Positions 45,756 to 54,908 of a stretch of DNA of 64,000 bases are shown here, in pieces. Both the position numbers and the translations under genes were made by a program. Source of the DNA: Paraburkholderia panacisoli (GTDB lineage: Bacteria > Pseudomonadota > Gammaproteobacteria > Burkholderiales > Burkholderiaceae); contig NZ_VTUZ01000016.1 in the NCBI RefSeq assembly GCF_008369935.1, positions 1-64,000 of the forward strand, given 5' to 3'. The notes under the pieces are model-generated. The model made no database searches, was not told where the DNA came from, and saw only the letters and a program-made list of their open reading frames with translations. Each line of letters begins with the position of its first letter. Position 1 is the stretch's first letter.

Positions 45756-46010
45756 TCATTGGCCGCCGCGGTAGAGGTCGCCCCACAGGCGGGCTTGTTC
45801 TCCGCTTTGCTGTGAGCGAACGAGATCCTGATAAACCTGTTGCCGCGAGACTTGCATTGCGTGTCCTGCTTCGCCTGTTGAGGAGCTGGGCGTGCCGCCG
45901 ACGTCCTGAGCGGCAGACGGTGCTTCAGACGGCACTGGTTTGTCTTGCGCCCACGCTTGTCCCAGTGAGAGGGCGAAAGCGCAGATCGCCACGAGTCGAA
46001 GTGTTTTCAT
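45756..46010 (-). CDS. DUF4148 family small exported protein
   Basis: This 84-residue protein starts MKTLRLVAICAFALSLGQAW, a signal peptide with cleavage near AWAQ. The low-complexity mature part (PSEAPSAAQDVGG...SSSTGEAG) ends in RQQVYQDLVRSQQSGEQARLWGDLYRGG, the DUF4148 signature as recalled. Such proteins are numerous in Burkholderia and relatives. The frame is open to 46262, but the signal peptide fixes the start at 46010. Function is unknown; probably periplasmic. Confidence 0.88.
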   Translation of the reverse strand: MKTLRLVAICAFALSLGQAWAQDKPVPSEAPSAAQDVGGTPSSSTGEAGHAMQVSRQQVYQDLVRSQQSGEQARLWGDLYRGGQ

Positions 46011-46371
46011 GTCAATTGACTCCAGCAAGGTAATGCGGAAGCGGTCAACAGACGGTCGGCCGCAATGGCGGTTTCGGACTACTGCGCGCGCAGCGTCTCG
46101 TTCGTAGCGCTTACCCCATCTTCCGGTCGAACTGCCGAAATCACTATCGACACAATATGAAGAAATCGTTAACTTGCACGGGCCCGCACATGCGAGGCGA
46201 TGGTTCGCGGCGCACCGGCGGAAGATCAGTAATAAAGCCAGCGCCCGTACTCCGGCGACCACTCTGGTCTTCGTCCGTTGCGTCTAGCCTCGTGCCGGAC
46301 ATTCAATCAGAAAATCCCGGTTGTGCGCCATGCGTCACGACAGAGACGCCGGGGCGATATGGGAGTAGGGC

Positions 46372-46629
46372 CTACGGCTTGCTCCAGACCTGTTTCCAGC
46401 ACATGAGAAAAGTACCGCGAGCGTCCCTTGAGACCGCGCCTTCGACCGGACACGCGGTGTCCACCAGTGCGGGGCCGAAGCGGGCGACCTCTCTATCCGC
46501 GTCAGCGAGTACGTCGGCAGGCACCCGGCCCCAGATCGACAGGCTGGCAAGAACGCCAGTACAGCCAACCAGGATAACGAGCATACGTTTTAATCGGGTC
46601 GGGCGGCGGGCGATAAAATCAAATGGCAT
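46372..46629 (-). CDS. Small hypothetical protein with N-terminal membrane/signal segment
   Basis: This 85-residue frame starts at the ATG at 46629 (MPFDFIARRPTRLKRMLVI), giving a basic N-region, a hydrophobic stretch and a soluble tail with three cysteines in the whole chain. An AAGAGG sequence lies upstream. No family was recognised. It may be a small exported protein. The longer frame to 46707 is less plausible. Confidence 0.5.
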   Translation of the reverse strand: MPFDFIARRPTRLKRMLVILVGCTGVLASLSIWGRVPADVLADADREVARFGPALVDTACPVEGAVSRDARGTFLMCWKQVWSKP

Positions 46630-47201
46630 TGGGAAGCCTCTTCTGGCGGGGGGACTTATGAGCGGTCTTATCGGCACCGATCTCCGAAACCGTAGACCTC
46701 CGTTCAATTATTTTTTTCGGACCAGATCGTGAGGGGAACGGCGAACGATGGGACGAAGCTAAGTGCGCAGGAAAGCAGTGCCGCATTCAGGCGGCAAGTA
46801 CCTCGTGAACTGAACTCTGGAAGACACAGCCCGAGCGAGGTGTAGGCATCGGTGCCCGCTCCTCCCACCTATCCGTTTTCGGATCGTAGCCAACATCTTC
46901 CCGGTCCAACGTTACAGCAGTCGATCATTGAAGTTGCTTCGAACGGCGCGGTGTGGCCGGCGGGAGTCGCTCTGTCCAACTCCGCAAGCAAGCGGCTCGC
47001 CTTACACTATGCTTCCGATGCGCCCTTTGTGCGGTGTACCGCCGGCCTGCCTGGTGGGCCCGGCTCTTGCGCACTTGTAGCGCACTCACTTTTTGACACG
47101 GCTTTTCGGCGGCCCCGCCGATCCCGCGCGAAAAAACGCCATCGTCTTTTTCACCGACGCGTTTCGTGCGGGCGTCATCGCATTCACTTGAGGAGCAAGC
47201 A
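46630..47201. other. Intergenic region before the DUF883 gene
   Basis: About 570 bp, mainly GC-rich, with short frames that look spurious. No hairpin or operator stood out. It holds the promoter region of the DUF883 operon, which could not be located exactly. Confidence 0.4.
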
Positions 47202-47489
47202 ATGGAAACGACCAACGGAGAAAAAACCGTGCGGGAGGCCGCTGGCGACGCGCAGCAGGCCGCGGAGGATCTGCTCGGCGATACCGTCACGCAAGTCAGC
47301 GCGCACGCGAAGGAATTGAGCGACCAGGCGCGACAGCTCTATGCCGATTTCACGAACGTTGTGCGCGAAGCCACCGTGGAGCGGCCGTTCGCGGCGCTCG
47401 CGATCGCTGCAGGTGTCGGCTTCATCCTTGGCGCGTTGCGCGCGGCAAACCGCTCGCGGCCCGACGACGGGCGAGACGACACGAGGTAG
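47202..47489 (+). CDS. DUF883 family (ElaB/YqjD-like) membrane-anchored protein
   Basis: This 95-residue protein is of the ElaB/YqjD/DUF883 family. A helical N-terminal region rich in charge (EAAGDAQQAAEDLLG...HAKELSDQARQLYADF) leads to a C-terminal membrane segment FAALAIAAGVGFILGAL and ends RAANR.... YqjD/ElaB proteins are tail-anchored and bind ribosomes in E. coli. The start at 47202 follows GAGGAGC. It is the first of three genes (DUF883, YqjE-like, 47927) arranged as in the yqj locus. Confidence 0.9.
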   Translation: METTNGEKTVREAAGDAQQAAEDLLGDTVTQVSAHAKELSDQARQLYADFTNVVREATVERPFAALAIAAGVGFILGALRAANRSRPDDGRDDTR

Positions 47490-47555
47490 CAGCAGTCAGG
47501 CAATGCACGTCCAGCCATTGTCGAACCGAACCAACATCCACCGAGGAGTCACGAC

Positions 47556-47930
47556 ATGTCCGTGCGCTCAAAAGTCACGAAGTGGCGAAACGTCGGCCGA
47601 TTCTGCGTCGAGCGCGCCAGCGATTATGGTGAGCTTCTCGGTGTCGAACTCGAGGAAACCAGGAAGCGTTTGGTCCACGAATTAAGTGCCCTTGTCGCCC
47701 TAGCCGTCGCGGGACTGTTCACCCTTTCATTTGTCTGCATCGCGATCATCGCAACGGCGTGGCAGACGCCTTATTTTCTGCAAGTGGTCTGGGGCGTGGC
47801 CGCGATGTGGCTGATTGTGTCCGTTGTCGCCCTGCTCATCGTCCGATCCGGGAAACCGGGGCGATCGCTTCACGTTCTGCAGCGGGAGATTCGAAGTGAC
47901 CTCGACACGTTGAAGGAGGCGCTTAAATGA
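47556..47930 (+). CDS. Phage holin superfamily III / YqjE-like membrane protein
   Basis: This 124-residue protein has two hydrophobic segments (about 48-72 and 77-103) in the YqjE/DUF1469 pattern. The N-terminal RNVGRFCVERASDYGELLGVELEETRKRLVHEL is typical. Despite the holin superfamily name, these are housekeeping small membrane proteins. It sits between the DUF883 gene and the next gene, whose ATG overlaps its stop (ATGA). Confidence 0.9.
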   Translation: MSVRSKVTKWRNVGRFCVERASDYGELLGVELEETRKRLVHELSALVALAVAGLFTLSFVCIAIIATAWQTPYFLQVVWGVAAMWLIVSVVALLIVRSGKPGRSLHVLQREIRSDLDTLKEALK

Positions 47931-48256
47931 ACCGCGCACTGACCTGCAAGGAAGCCGAGGCCGCCATCCTCGCCCGCATGGCCGCGTCGCGCGTCGCCTT
48001 GCTCGAAGCGAACAGCACTCCCACCGACGTTTCGGTGGCACGTCGCCAGATCAGGCTACCCGCAGCCAGTTTCGTCGGTGCCATGACACAGGCCCCCCGC
48101 GTTACCGCGGTCCTCGCGCTTTGCGTCGGCGCGATCATTCTGGGACCTCGCCGGACCGTCGCAATTGCCAGCCGCTCGGGGATCGCCGCATGGGTAGGCA
48201 GCAGCGTGCGGAAACTGTTCACAAGGCCGGGGGAACGGGTCGTCGTCGATAAATAG
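47927..48256 (+). CDS. Small membrane protein of the DUF883/YqjE operon (YqjK-like)
   Basis: This 109-residue protein overlaps the YqjE-like gene by four bases (ATGA), so translation is probably coupled. It has an N-terminal helical stretch (MNRALTCKEAEAAILARM) and one or two hydrophobic segments (VTAVLALCVGAIILG, AIASRSGIAAWVGSSV). YqjK is the usual third member of this operon, but sequence resemblance is weak, so the name is tentative. Confidence 0.75.
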   Translation: MNRALTCKEAEAAILARMAASRVALLEANSTPTDVSVARRQIRLPAASFVGAMTQAPRVTAVLALCVGAIILGPRRTVAIASRSGIAAWVGSSVRKLFTRPGERVVVDK

Positions 48257-48863
48257 CCGCCACGCAGCGGCGCGCGAAGCCTGGATCGTTACTCTTCTGA
48301 GCGGCGGTATTCGACTGGCGCATGCGAACGATTCATCGTGCGCCAGCCCAGCTTTCCTTTCGATGTTTGCGAGGCATGCGCGCTGCCTGCCCTCCCGGGC
48401 GCTGCAGCGATCGGCGGGATCGTCGCGACGCGATCCTCCTCGCGCAAGTGGCGGCACGCCTGCCTTGCTCGTTCCGCGGCTCAGCCGATGTATCGCCGCT
48501 TCGCTCCGCGGGCTCAGCCAATGTTCGCCGACGCGCTCGCGCAACGAAGACAGGAAATGTCTTGCGCGTTCGCCCTCGCCCGACGCGAACGTCGTTTCAA
48601 TGAGCGTATGCGCTTGCGGAGCAGGCTGAGCACGGGTTCATGAGAGATGCGCTCGCAACGTGGCGCAATACGAGGCTATGCCCAGGATGACACGAACGAT
48701 GTTTTTTCCGGCGTTCACGCTCTGAAATACGAACCAGCGCCTCGACATGCATGGCGAATGCGGTGTTTGACCCAGTGATAGCCAGCACCGCGAAACACCG
48801 CAAAGAGACTTGGGCATAGCGCTTGCGCACTCTGTTTCTGCCTAATCTGGAAAGGAGGAAATC
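48257..48863. other. Intergenic region between YqjK-like and PRC-barrel genes
   Basis: About 600 bp. A plus-strand frame at 48338-48643 (GTG start, about 100 residues, basic C-terminus) cannot be linked to a family, and its composition does not clearly favour coding. Not called. Confidence 0.4.
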
Positions 48864-49328
48864 ATGAGCACGCTCGACCCGCGGGGCACCTCGTCTGGTG
48901 CCGGAGCCCGCATCGTTGGCACCGGCGTAGGTGATGGTCCGGGCCCGGACGTCATGGCATCGGCCACGCTTGACGGAACCAAGGTTGTGACCTCCGACGG
49001 CGAAGACGTCGGAAAAATCTCGGACATCATGCTCGACGTTCGGGGCGGCAGGATCGCATATGCGGTGCTGTCGGAAGGCGGCTTTCTTGGAATGGGCTCG
49101 ACGCTGCACGCCATTCCGTGGAGTGCGTTGACACTGGATACCGACGCGAAACGCTTCCGCGTCGACATCACCGCCCAGCAACTCAAGGACGACCCTGGTT
49201 TTGACAAGGACCACTGGCCTGCAATGGCCGACGTAACATGGGGCACGCAGGTACATCAGTATTACAACCGTTCGCCATATTGGGCGACGACGCGGGAGCT
49301 TGACCCGGGAATCGACAGTGATATCTGA
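48864..49328 (+). CDS. PRC-barrel domain-containing protein
   Basis: This 154-residue protein has a PRC-barrel from about residue 45 to 110: VVTSDGEDVGKISDIMLDVRGGRIAYAVLSEGG, then MGSTLHAIPWSALTLD. The C-terminal tail (WPAMADVTWGTQVHQYY) is common in stress-related PRC-barrel proteins. It starts after GGAAAGGAGGAAATC, a very strong ribosome site. The function is not defined. It is often near DUF883-type genes, as here. Confidence 0.93.
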   Translation: MSTLDPRGTSSGAGARIVGTGVGDGPGPDVMASATLDGTKVVTSDGEDVGKISDIMLDVRGGRIAYAVLSEGGFLGMGSTLHAIPWSALTLDTDAKRFRVDITAQQLKDDPGFDKDHWPAMADVTWGTQVHQYYNRSPYWATTRELDPGIDSDI

Positions 49329-49442
49329 ACGTCCGAATGGTTCCAACTGGCAACCGCGCCGATGCCAACGGAACGGCACGGCGCGGTCAGCAAAATTTCC
49401 CGGGGCAGCGAGGCGGCGCTGGATGGGATTCGGATCACCACC

Positions 49443-49832
49443 ATGTCTATCGTGCTTCTGGTCGACGACGACCGCGACAATCTGTGGGCTCTGCAACTAG
49501 CTTTGGAATCCAGCGGCCATCACGCGGTGCTTGCGCAAAGCGGACGCGAAGCGTTGCGTACTCTTTTGCACGTCGTTCCCCGTCTCATTGTCACCGACTG
49601 GCAGATGCCTGAAATGGACGGTGCAGAGCTATGCCGTCGAATCAGATGCCAGCCGGCACTCGCTGGGATGCCCATCGTCATGCTGTCATCCCTGCCTGAG
49701 CCACCAGACGAACCAGTATGTTGGTCGGCCTTTTTCCGTAAACCGGCAGACCTCGCGATGCTCATGCACACGGTGAACATATTCATTTCCGAGCGGCTGG
49801 CGAGCGCTTCAGGCTCCGGCCCGGCCCGTTAA
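49443..49832 (+). CDS. Orphan response-regulator receiver protein
   Basis: This 129-residue CheY-like receiver has acidic residues D8-D10, phospho-acceptor Asp52 in IVTDWQMPEMDG, a Ser at the LSS position and Lys100 in FFRKPAD. There is no output domain and no adjacent histidine kinase gene, so it acts alone or with a distant partner. The start at 49443 (MSIVLLVDDD) sets the standard fold. The ribosome site is weak. Confidence 0.92.
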   Translation: MSIVLLVDDDRDNLWALQLALESSGHHAVLAQSGREALRTLLHVVPRLIVTDWQMPEMDGAELCRRIRCQPALAGMPIVMLSSLPEPPDEPVCWSAFFRKPADLAMLMHTVNIFISERLASASGSGPAR

Positions 49833-49926
49833 GTGGTTGCCGGGGCATTGGAGATAGCCGCGCCATTTCCGCGATGCTCGCGGGTCGCCCGTTGTGCTAT
49901 GCGGACGATTTGATCGGTGCGTTCAT

Positions 49927-50346
49927 CTACAGCAACCGCAACGTGTCAGGATCGGCCTCCCCGTTGAAGTATTTGCGTAGCGCCTCGACGAATACTTCAT
50001 TGTCACTCGTCGCCCGCGCGAACAGGCTCATCGACGAGCGAAACTTCAGGTAGTCCGGATAGCCGAAAATGTCCTCGATCGAGCGACCGTCCACGCGGTT
50101 GACGAGCTGGGTCGTTTCCCGCAGACGTTGAGCCAATATCGGATGGCGCATGTACGCCTCGGCTTCCGGCAACGACGAGATCGCAAAACGTTGCGCCATC
50201 GGACTCGATCCAAGACCCCGGATCTGCGGAAAGACAAACCACATCCAGTGGCTGCGTTTGCGCCCTTCGGCGAGCTCTTCGCAAACTTCTGCATAGTGCG
50301 GGTTCTGCGCGTCGACAAAGCGCTGAAGGTCGTACGTATCGTCCAT
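49927..50346 (-). CDS. DUF1810 domain-containing protein
   Basis: This 139-residue protein matches the DUF1810 pattern: DLQRFVDAQNPHYAEVCEEL, GRKRSHWMWFVFPQIRGLG and SMSLFARATSDNEVF. It starts MDDTYDLQRF at 50346. The function of the family is unknown, and some members are linked to calpastatin-like annotations without evidence. It is on the minus strand, convergent with the receiver gene. Confidence 0.92.
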   Translation of the reverse strand: MDDTYDLQRFVDAQNPHYAEVCEELAEGRKRSHWMWFVFPQIRGLGSSPMAQRFAISSLPEAEAYMRHPILAQRLRETTQLVNRVDGRSIEDIFGYPDYLKFRSSMSLFARATSDNEVFVEALRKYFNGEADPDTLRLL

Positions 50347-50755
50347 AACAAGCCCCTATGTCAGGCATCGGGACGGCTGATCGGGCGAATCGGCAAAATG
50401 CGTGGCTAGCCGTCCACTGAAAGACTCAACATCTGGCGACGTCCATCCGAGCGCCGCTGACCTTCACCCAATGCCGGACCCAGCATCGAACAAGGGTGCA
50501 TTACCAGTTTTCGGATTTCGCGTTGGCGGCCTGCTTCGCACCCTGGTGAAGGGCTGATTGATGACTCATTTCGGCGCCAATCGCACCATCGTCATCAAGC
50601 CGACAGCATCTGGAAGACGCTTGCCGTTTCAGTATAAGCACTTCGTGATCGCCGCCACTCCGGACTTTTCCCTGGGCGTATTCTCCGCGCACGCGCAATC
50701 CGGGCCACGGCGCTGGTGGTGATGACATTCATCAGCTGGGGATGGGCGGCCCCGC
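50347..50755. other. Intergenic region, nothing recognised
   Basis: This stretch between the DUF1810 start and the end of the lipoprotein gene holds short frames, for example 50501-50728 (-), without a supportable product. Confidence 0.4.
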
Positions 50756-51553
50756 TCAATCGGGCCGCTTCTCAAAGACATCTCTAACGACGGGGAGTGC
50801 CGTAAAGACATTGGGCCAGCCCGTATAAAACGCCAGTTGCGTCATGACTTCCGACGCCTGCGCTTTGGTCAGCCCGTTATCCATTGCCCGGTTCAGGTGA
50901 TAGGTCAGTTGTGCGACCTGCCCCGCGGCAACCAGTGCGCTGACCGTCACGAGACTGCGGTCTCGCGGCGCGAGGTCCGGTCGCAGCCAGAGGTCCCGAA
51001 AGATCGCGTCTCGTGTGAACTGGACAACGCCCGGGGCCACGGCACCAAAGTTCTGCGCAACTGACGAATCGCGCTGCGCTTCCGCTGCCTCGTCGAGAGG
51101 AAGAAGGGCACCGGAGGCCGGTGGAAGCGGCGCTGCACCGATTCCGCGTTTAGCAAAGACCGTGTTCGTCACCTTGACGGCCGCCGTCGCATTTGCCCAG
51201 CCGGAATAGAAGGCCAGATGCGTGATGAGTTCCGCAATCTCGCTCGCCTTCAGGCCGCTGTCGAGCGCCAGATCGAGGTAGTACGGCATCTCCGCGCTCT
51301 GATTGCGCGCGATCAATACCGAGAGCGTTACGATGCTGCGGTCTCGCGCGGACAGTTGCGGGCGCTTCCACAAATCGCCTAGCACGACGTCGCTCGTATA
51401 GCGCTCAAGAGCTGGCGAGACCGTGCGCATACCGTCAATCGCGTTGACGGATGCGCGTGGAGTTGAGCTTTCCATGTCTGTTTTCCTTTCGATCGGCGAG
51501 CAGGCTGCAAAACCTGAAGAAAGCACCAGCATCGCCACAGCGACTATTTTCAT
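50756..51553 (-). CDS. Carboxymuconolactone decarboxylase family lipoprotein with two CMD domains
   Basis: This 265-residue protein has two tandem CMD/AhpD-like helical domains (about 45-125 and 170-255), each with the pattern RDRS(I/L)VTxSxLxA and a later FY(S/T)GW. No CxxC redox motif is present, so it is closer to PcaC-type than to AhpD. The N-terminus is a lipoprotein signal with a lipobox ending in FAAC (Cys near residue 18), which would place the protein at the outside of a membrane. That is unusual for a CMD protein. It is divergent from the LysR gene at 51765, which may control it. Confidence 0.9.
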   Translation of the reverse strand: MKIVAVAMLVLSSGFAACSPIERKTDMESSTPRASVNAIDGMRTVSPALERYTSDVVLGDLWKRPQLSARDRSIVTLSVLIARNQSAEMPYYLDLALDSGLKASEIAELITHLAFYSGWANATAAVKVTNTVFAKRGIGAAPLPPASGALLPLDEAAEAQRDSSVAQNFGAVAPGVVQFTRDAIFRDLWLRPDLAPRDRSLVTVSALVAAGQVAQLTYHLNRAMDNGLTKAQASEVMTQLAFYTGWPNVFTALPVVRDVFEKRPD

Positions 51554-51764
51554 AGGTCATATCCCTCGGCAACCGCTCGACCCGTGTTGAAGACTCGCAT
51601 GCTCGATGCTTCTTCTGAGAGCCCGGCGATTCACCGCTCCGCAACGAACCTGTCCCGACCGGCACTGCTGCGATGGGTGTTTCGCGACGTCTGCAAATCT
51701 AGCCTTCACACGCGCGCCTGACTAGACGCTAAAATCGGCAAACACCTATGAAACGAGCTCATTA

Positions 51765-52673
51765 ATGCCGCGCGAAAACTATAACGACCTGATCGCCTTC
51801 ATCGCCGTCGCGCGCGAGCGCAGCTTTACTCGTGCCGCCGCACAACTGGGCGTATCGCAGTCTGCGCTGAGTCACACGATCCGGGCGCTCGAAACACGGC
51901 TCGGTTTGCGCCTCTTGACCCGCACCACGCGCAGCGTTTCGCCGACCGAGGCCGGCGAGCGTCTGCTCCAGACAGCCGCGCCCCGCCTCGAGGAGATCGA
52001 AGCCGAACTGGCGGCCGTAGCCGAGTTTCGCGACAAACCCGCCGGGACGATTCGCATCACGGCGACTGACTACGCGACCAAGACGGTTCTTTGGCCTCGC
52101 TTATCGAAAGTCCTGCGCAAGTATCCGGAAATCAACGTTGAAATCATCACGGACTATGGTTTGTCCGATATCGTCGCCGATCGCTATGACATAGGCGTTC
52201 GCAACGGCGATCAGGTCGCCAAAGACATGATCGCGGTGCGCATTGCGCCCGATATGCGCATGGCAATCGTCGGTACGCCGGCGTATCTGGAGAAGCGGGA
52301 ATGGCCGAAGAAGCCTCAAGACCTGACCACGCACAACTGCATCAATCTTCGTTTGCCGACTCTTGGCGGCTTCTATCCGTGGGAACTGAAAAAGGGCAAC
52401 CGCGAAGTTCAGGCTCGGGTGGAGGGCCAGCTCGCGTTCAACGGAACCTATCAGATGCTGGAGGCGGCGTTGTCCGGATACGGTCTGGCTTATGTGCCGG
52501 CCGACCTCGTTCAAACGCATATCGCAGCGGGCCGTCTTGTTTGGGTATTGGAGGATTGGTGTCCCACCTTCCCCGGCCTGCACGCCTACTACGCCAGCCG
52601 CCGGGAATTTTCGAGGGCAATGACCGTGGTGATCGACGCAATCCGCTATCGCCCCGAAGAGAGGAAGCGGTGA
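51765..52673 (+). CDS. LysR family transcriptional regulator
   Basis: This 302-residue LysR-type regulator begins with LIAFIAVARERSFTRAAAQL and the winged helix GVSQSALSHTIRALE. LLTRTTRSVSPTEAGERLL and the effector domain follow. It is divergent from the CMD lipoprotein and upstream of the aldo/keto reductase and an SDR gene. It is therefore well placed to control both sides. Confidence 0.93.
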   Translation: MPRENYNDLIAFIAVARERSFTRAAAQLGVSQSALSHTIRALETRLGLRLLTRTTRSVSPTEAGERLLQTAAPRLEEIEAELAAVAEFRDKPAGTIRITATDYATKTVLWPRLSKVLRKYPEINVEIITDYGLSDIVADRYDIGVRNGDQVAKDMIAVRIAPDMRMAIVGTPAYLEKREWPKKPQDLTTHNCINLRLPTLGGFYPWELKKGNREVQARVEGQLAFNGTYQMLEAALSGYGLAYVPADLVQTHIAAGRLVWVLEDWCPTFPGLHAYYASRREFSRAMTVVIDAIRYRPEERKR

Positions 52674-52802
52674 CGTCCGCCGCATTCATGATCCCAGTTC
52701 ATAACGGCTTGCCGTTTTATGGACTTTATCGCTAGATCCGATCTGCCTATCATGTATCCCTATTCGACATTGGCAATCGCAGGCACGGGCCTGCAGGGAG
52801 AA

Positions 52803-53819
52803 ATGATGGACTACCGATATCTGGGTCGTAGCGCTCTCAAGGTTTCGCCGCTGTGTTTGGGTGCCATGATGTTCGGCGGCGAGACGGACGAGCCCACCTC
52901 CAGGACGATTATCGACAAGGCGTCCGATCAGGGCGTGAACTTTCTTGATACCGCCGACGTTTATCACGCTGGACGCTCCGAGGAAATCGTCGGCCGCGCG
53001 ATTGCGTCACGGCGTGACAGCTGGGTCGTTGCGACGAAGTTCGGCTATCCCGCAACGGCCAATGCGGGTCCGAACGAACAGGGGCAGTCGCGCAAATGGA
53101 TTTTCCAGTCAGTCGAGGCCAGCCTGAAGCGTCTGGGCACCGACTACATCGACGTCCTCTACTTTCATCGGTCGTTGAACGATGCGCCGCTGGAAGAAGG
53201 CGTGCGTGCCATCGGCGATCTGATCCGCCAGGGCAAGGTGCGCTATTTTGGCCTGTCCAACTTCCGCGCGTGGCGCATTGCAGAGATCGTGCGTCTGGCC
53301 GATCAGCTCGGGATCGATCGCCCCGTCGCAGTCGAGCCGCTGTACAACATGGTCGACCGCACCGCCGAGGTCGAACTGATGCCGGCGGCCGGGCACTACG
53401 GAATCGGGTTGGTTCCGTACAGCCCGCTCGCGCGCGGCGTGCTGACAGGTAAATATGCACTCGACGGCGCGCCGCCAGCCGACTCCCGCGCGGGGCGCGG
53501 CGACAAGCGTATCCAGCAGACCGAGTGGCGTCCGGAATCGCTGGCCATCGCGCAGAAAGTCGCGGCTCACGCCGCTGAACGCGGCACCACTTCGATTGCC
53601 TTCGCCATCGCCTGGGTGCTGAAGAACCGCCTCGTGAGCTCCGCGATTGCGGGTCCTCGCACAGAAGCGCACTGGGACAGCTACGTTCAGGCGCTCAAGC
53701 TGCAGCTTGGACCGGACGACGAGAAGTTCGTCGACAGCCTGGTTGCGCCGGGCCACGCGTCCACGCCGGGCTATACGGACCCGAACTATCCGGTCGAAGG
53801 CCGCCGCGTCATCGTCTGA
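52803..53819 (+). CDS. Aldo/keto reductase
   Basis: This 338-residue TIM-barrel protein is of the AKR superfamily. It starts MMDYRYLGRSALKVSPLCLG, with NFLDTADVYHAGRSEE (catalytic Asp/Tyr), WVVATKFGYP (Lys) and YIDVLYFHRS (His). The C-terminal NADPH-binding segment includes AIAGPRTEAH. The start at 52803/52806 follows GGGAGAA; the frame open from 52719 is spurious. It reduces aldehydes or ketones; the substrate is unknown. It is followed by an SDR gene after a hairpin. Confidence 0.92.
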   Translation: MMDYRYLGRSALKVSPLCLGAMMFGGETDEPTSRTIIDKASDQGVNFLDTADVYHAGRSEEIVGRAIASRRDSWVVATKFGYPATANAGPNEQGQSRKWIFQSVEASLKRLGTDYIDVLYFHRSLNDAPLEEGVRAIGDLIRQGKVRYFGLSNFRAWRIAEIVRLADQLGIDRPVAVEPLYNMVDRTAEVELMPAAGHYGIGLVPYSPLARGVLTGKYALDGAPPADSRAGRGDKRIQQTEWRPESLAIAQKVAAHAAERGTTSIAFAIAWVLKNRLVSSAIAGPRTEAHWDSYVQALKLQLGPDDEKFVDSLVAPGHASTPGYTDPNYPVEGRRVIV

Positions 53820-53832
53820 CTTGCCAGCATGT

Positions 53833-53873
53833 GACAGCCACTCGCGTGCCGCAACCGCGCGCGACTGGCTGTC
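53833..53873. terminator. Hairpin after the aldo/keto reductase gene
   Basis: GACAGCCACTCGCG (53833-53846) pairs with CGCGACTGGCTGTC (53860-53873) with one mismatch. There is no T-run after it. It may reduce read-through into the SDR gene at 53960. Confidence 0.45.
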
Positions 53874-53959
53874 CGCTTACTCTCCCTGGAGCGCGTGCTC
53901 TGCCGACGCATGCTCAGGTCTGCGAGAACCCGCGTAATCTTCAGTTGAAAGAACACGTC

Positions 53960-54724
53960 ATGAACATATCCTTCGAGAACAAAGTCGCACTCGTCACCGG
54001 CGCCGGCTCGGGGCTCGGCCTTGCGACTGCCAGGGCTTTCGCCGCATCAGGTGCTTCGGTGGTGCTGGCGGACCGCGATGAAAAGTCCGTGCAATCCGCC
54101 GCGGACGAATTGATCGCCAAAGGCTTTGCAGCACTCGCCGTTCGTTGCGACGTCGCTGACGACACCCAGGTCGAGCAGATGGTTGCGCAGAGCGTTGCGA
54201 CGTTTGGGAGACTGGATGTCGCCTATAACAATGCTGGCGTTCAAAACGTCCTCGCCGAGACAGCCGATTCTTCCCGAGACGATTACGACCGTGTGATGTC
54301 GGTCAATCTGGGCGGCGTCTGGAGTTGCATGAAGTTCGAGTTGCAGCAGATGCGAAAGCAACGCAGTGGCGCGATCGTCAACTGTTCATCGTTGGGCGGT
54401 CTTGTCGGCGGCCCGGAGCGTGGAACCTATCACGCCGCGAAACACGGCGTGCTTGGGCTGACCAAGAGCGCGGCTCTCGAATACGCCGCGCGAGGCGTTC
54501 GGATCAACGCCATATGTCCGGGGCTGTTCTGGACGCCGATGGCGCAACAGATGGCAGCCTCCGGCCAGGCGGAAGCGCTCGACGCATTGCTGAAGGCCGT
54601 TCCCATGGGCCGGTACGGACGACCGGAAGAAATCGCCGACGTCGTGCTCTGGCTTTGCAGCGACGCTGCAAGCTATGTGACCGGTCAGTCGATCTCGGTA
54701 GACGGTGGGTTCATCATGCGCTGA
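53960..54724 (+). CDS. Short-chain dehydrogenase/reductase
   Basis: This 254-residue classical SDR has TGAGSGLG near residue 12, YNNAGVQ, catalytic Ser in NCSSLGG and YHAAK. The C-terminus SYVTGQSISVDGG is typical. The start at 53960 (MNISFENKVAL) is the first that gives the standard N-terminus; the longer frame from 53831 is unlikely. It is third in line after the LysR and AKR genes, separated by a hairpin. The substrate is unknown. Confidence 0.92.
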   Translation: MNISFENKVALVTGAGSGLGLATARAFAASGASVVLADRDEKSVQSAADELIAKGFAALAVRCDVADDTQVEQMVAQSVATFGRLDVAYNNAGVQNVLAETADSSRDDYDRVMSVNLGGVWSCMKFELQQMRKQRSGAIVNCSSLGGLVGGPERGTYHAAKHGVLGLTKSAALEYAARGVRINAICPGLFWTPMAQQMAASGQAEALDALLKAVPMGRYGRPEEIADVVLWLCSDAASYVTGQSISVDGGFIMR

Positions 54725-54908
54725 AAGAACGTCGACGAGGTCTTGTGAATGCCTGCGGGAAATCCTTAAGCACTAACATCACAATATTCTCTCTTCGCGA
54801 CCAATTTCGACCTGGCATCCGTGTAGCAAGCGAACTGGACAAGCCCGCTGGCGATTGCATGAGTTCCTCGCGCGCATAATCGCGTCACTCGTCAAAGACT
54901 TCACGACC

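Noticed and set aside
47556..47930. Prophage holin
   Set aside because: The protein belongs to the YqjE-like housekeeping group next to a DUF883 gene. No phage genes are nearby.
48338..48643. 100-residue GTG-started frame
   Set aside because: No family, no clear ribosome site, and a composition that could arise from GC-rich non-coding DNA.
50501..50728. 75-residue minus-strand frame
   Set aside because: No recognisable domain or ribosome site. Probably spurious.
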